NCBI GenBank assembly: GCA_937951995.1
Contig: CALGAG010000218.1
Location: 1 to 5,279, forward strand
From: an uncultured Bacillota bacterium
GTDB taxonomy: Bacteria; Bacillota; Clostridia; Tissierellales; Tissierellaceae
Length of the DNA stretch: 5,279 nucleotides
Reading direction: 5' to 3'
The position numbers were made by a program, and so were the translations under genes. Of this stretch, positions 5,174-5,279 are shown one piece after another (the first letter of the stretch is position 1; each line of letters opens with the position of its first letter). The notes under the pieces are model-generated. The model made no database searches. It was given only the letters and a program-made list of their open reading frames with translations, and was not told the DNA's origin.

Positions 5174-5196
5174 AGTATACCACCCGGGTGAATACT
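5174..5196 (-). promoter_or_regulatory. Promoter of the LTA synthase gene overlapped by an operator-like palindrome
   Basis: On the minus strand TGGTATACT is an extended -10 (hexamer at 5174-5179), with a weak -35, TATTCA, 17 bp upstream (5197-5202). The spacer contains the perfect 10-bp palindrome CACCCGGGTG (5181-5190), flanked by AGTAT (5174-5178) and ATACT (5192-5196), which are also complementary. A dimeric regulator binding here would block the -10. Transcription would start about 25 nt before the ATG's ribosome site. No regulator gene is in the window. Confidence 0.5.
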
Positions 5197-5279
5197 TGAA
5201 TAACCTTTGGGAAAATTTCTTTATGATAAATTGCAATAACAAATTGAACTAATTTTCATGCCTAACAGATCTTGCACTG

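Noticed and set aside
5249..5279. Minus-strand gene tail SARSVRHEN ending TAG at 5249-5251, or a plus-strand start at 5258
   Set aside because: Ten codons or fewer are visible, no ribosome site precedes the plus-strand ATG, and nothing distinguishes either from chance.

Overview
The window looks like ordinary chromosome from a low-GC Gram-positive bacterium, most likely of class Clostridia. The reasons are codon use rich in AGA/AGG and A/T-ending codons, strong Shine-Dalgarno sequences close to AAGGAGGTGAT, a TTG start codon, an LtaS-type lipoteichoic acid synthase homologue, and long A/T-rich intergenic stretches with small palindromic repeats. I cannot assign a genus from the sequence alone.

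Layout from left to right. (1) The last 17 codons of a plus-strand gene of unknown function end at 56. (2) A minus-strand gene (144-1271) encodes a divergent alanine dehydrogenase/transhydrogenase-type NAD(P) oxidoreductase. (3) Divergently, a plus-strand gene (1430-1693) encodes an 87-residue SemiSWEET-like small membrane protein. (4) About 500 bp without a gene (1694-2189) is a mosaic of short repeats: four copies of a roughly 28-nt unit ending in TGACA in alternating orientation, a 13-bp inverted repeat near the two ends, an AATTGTG heptad repeat, two overlapping hairpins, and a duplicated 15-nt leader segment. (5) A plus-strand D-2-hydroxyacid dehydrogenase of the glycerate dehydrogenase/hydroxypyruvate reductase group (2190-3164) uses a TTG start. 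(6) A convergent minus-strand gene (3188-5143) encodes a 651-residue membrane-anchored LTA synthase family protein. (7) Its upstream region (5144-5279) carries an extended -10 promoter overlapped by a conspicuous palindrome.

The genes are in four separate transcription units, so no operon or shared pathway is visible. Two are NAD(P) dehydrogenases of carbon/nitrogen metabolism, one is a putative small solute transporter, and one is an envelope polymer synthase. The most distinctive architecture is at the two convergent junctions. At each, one bidirectional hairpin terminator serves both genes and also encodes the last residues and stop codon of the minus-strand gene.

I found no CRISPR array, tRNA, rRNA, transposase, phage gene, toxin-antitoxin pair or defence gene. 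I do not see an evident new multi-gene system. The items most worth a second look are the unusual active site of the AlaDH-like protein, the repeat mosaic, and the operator-like palindrome upstream of the LTA synthase.
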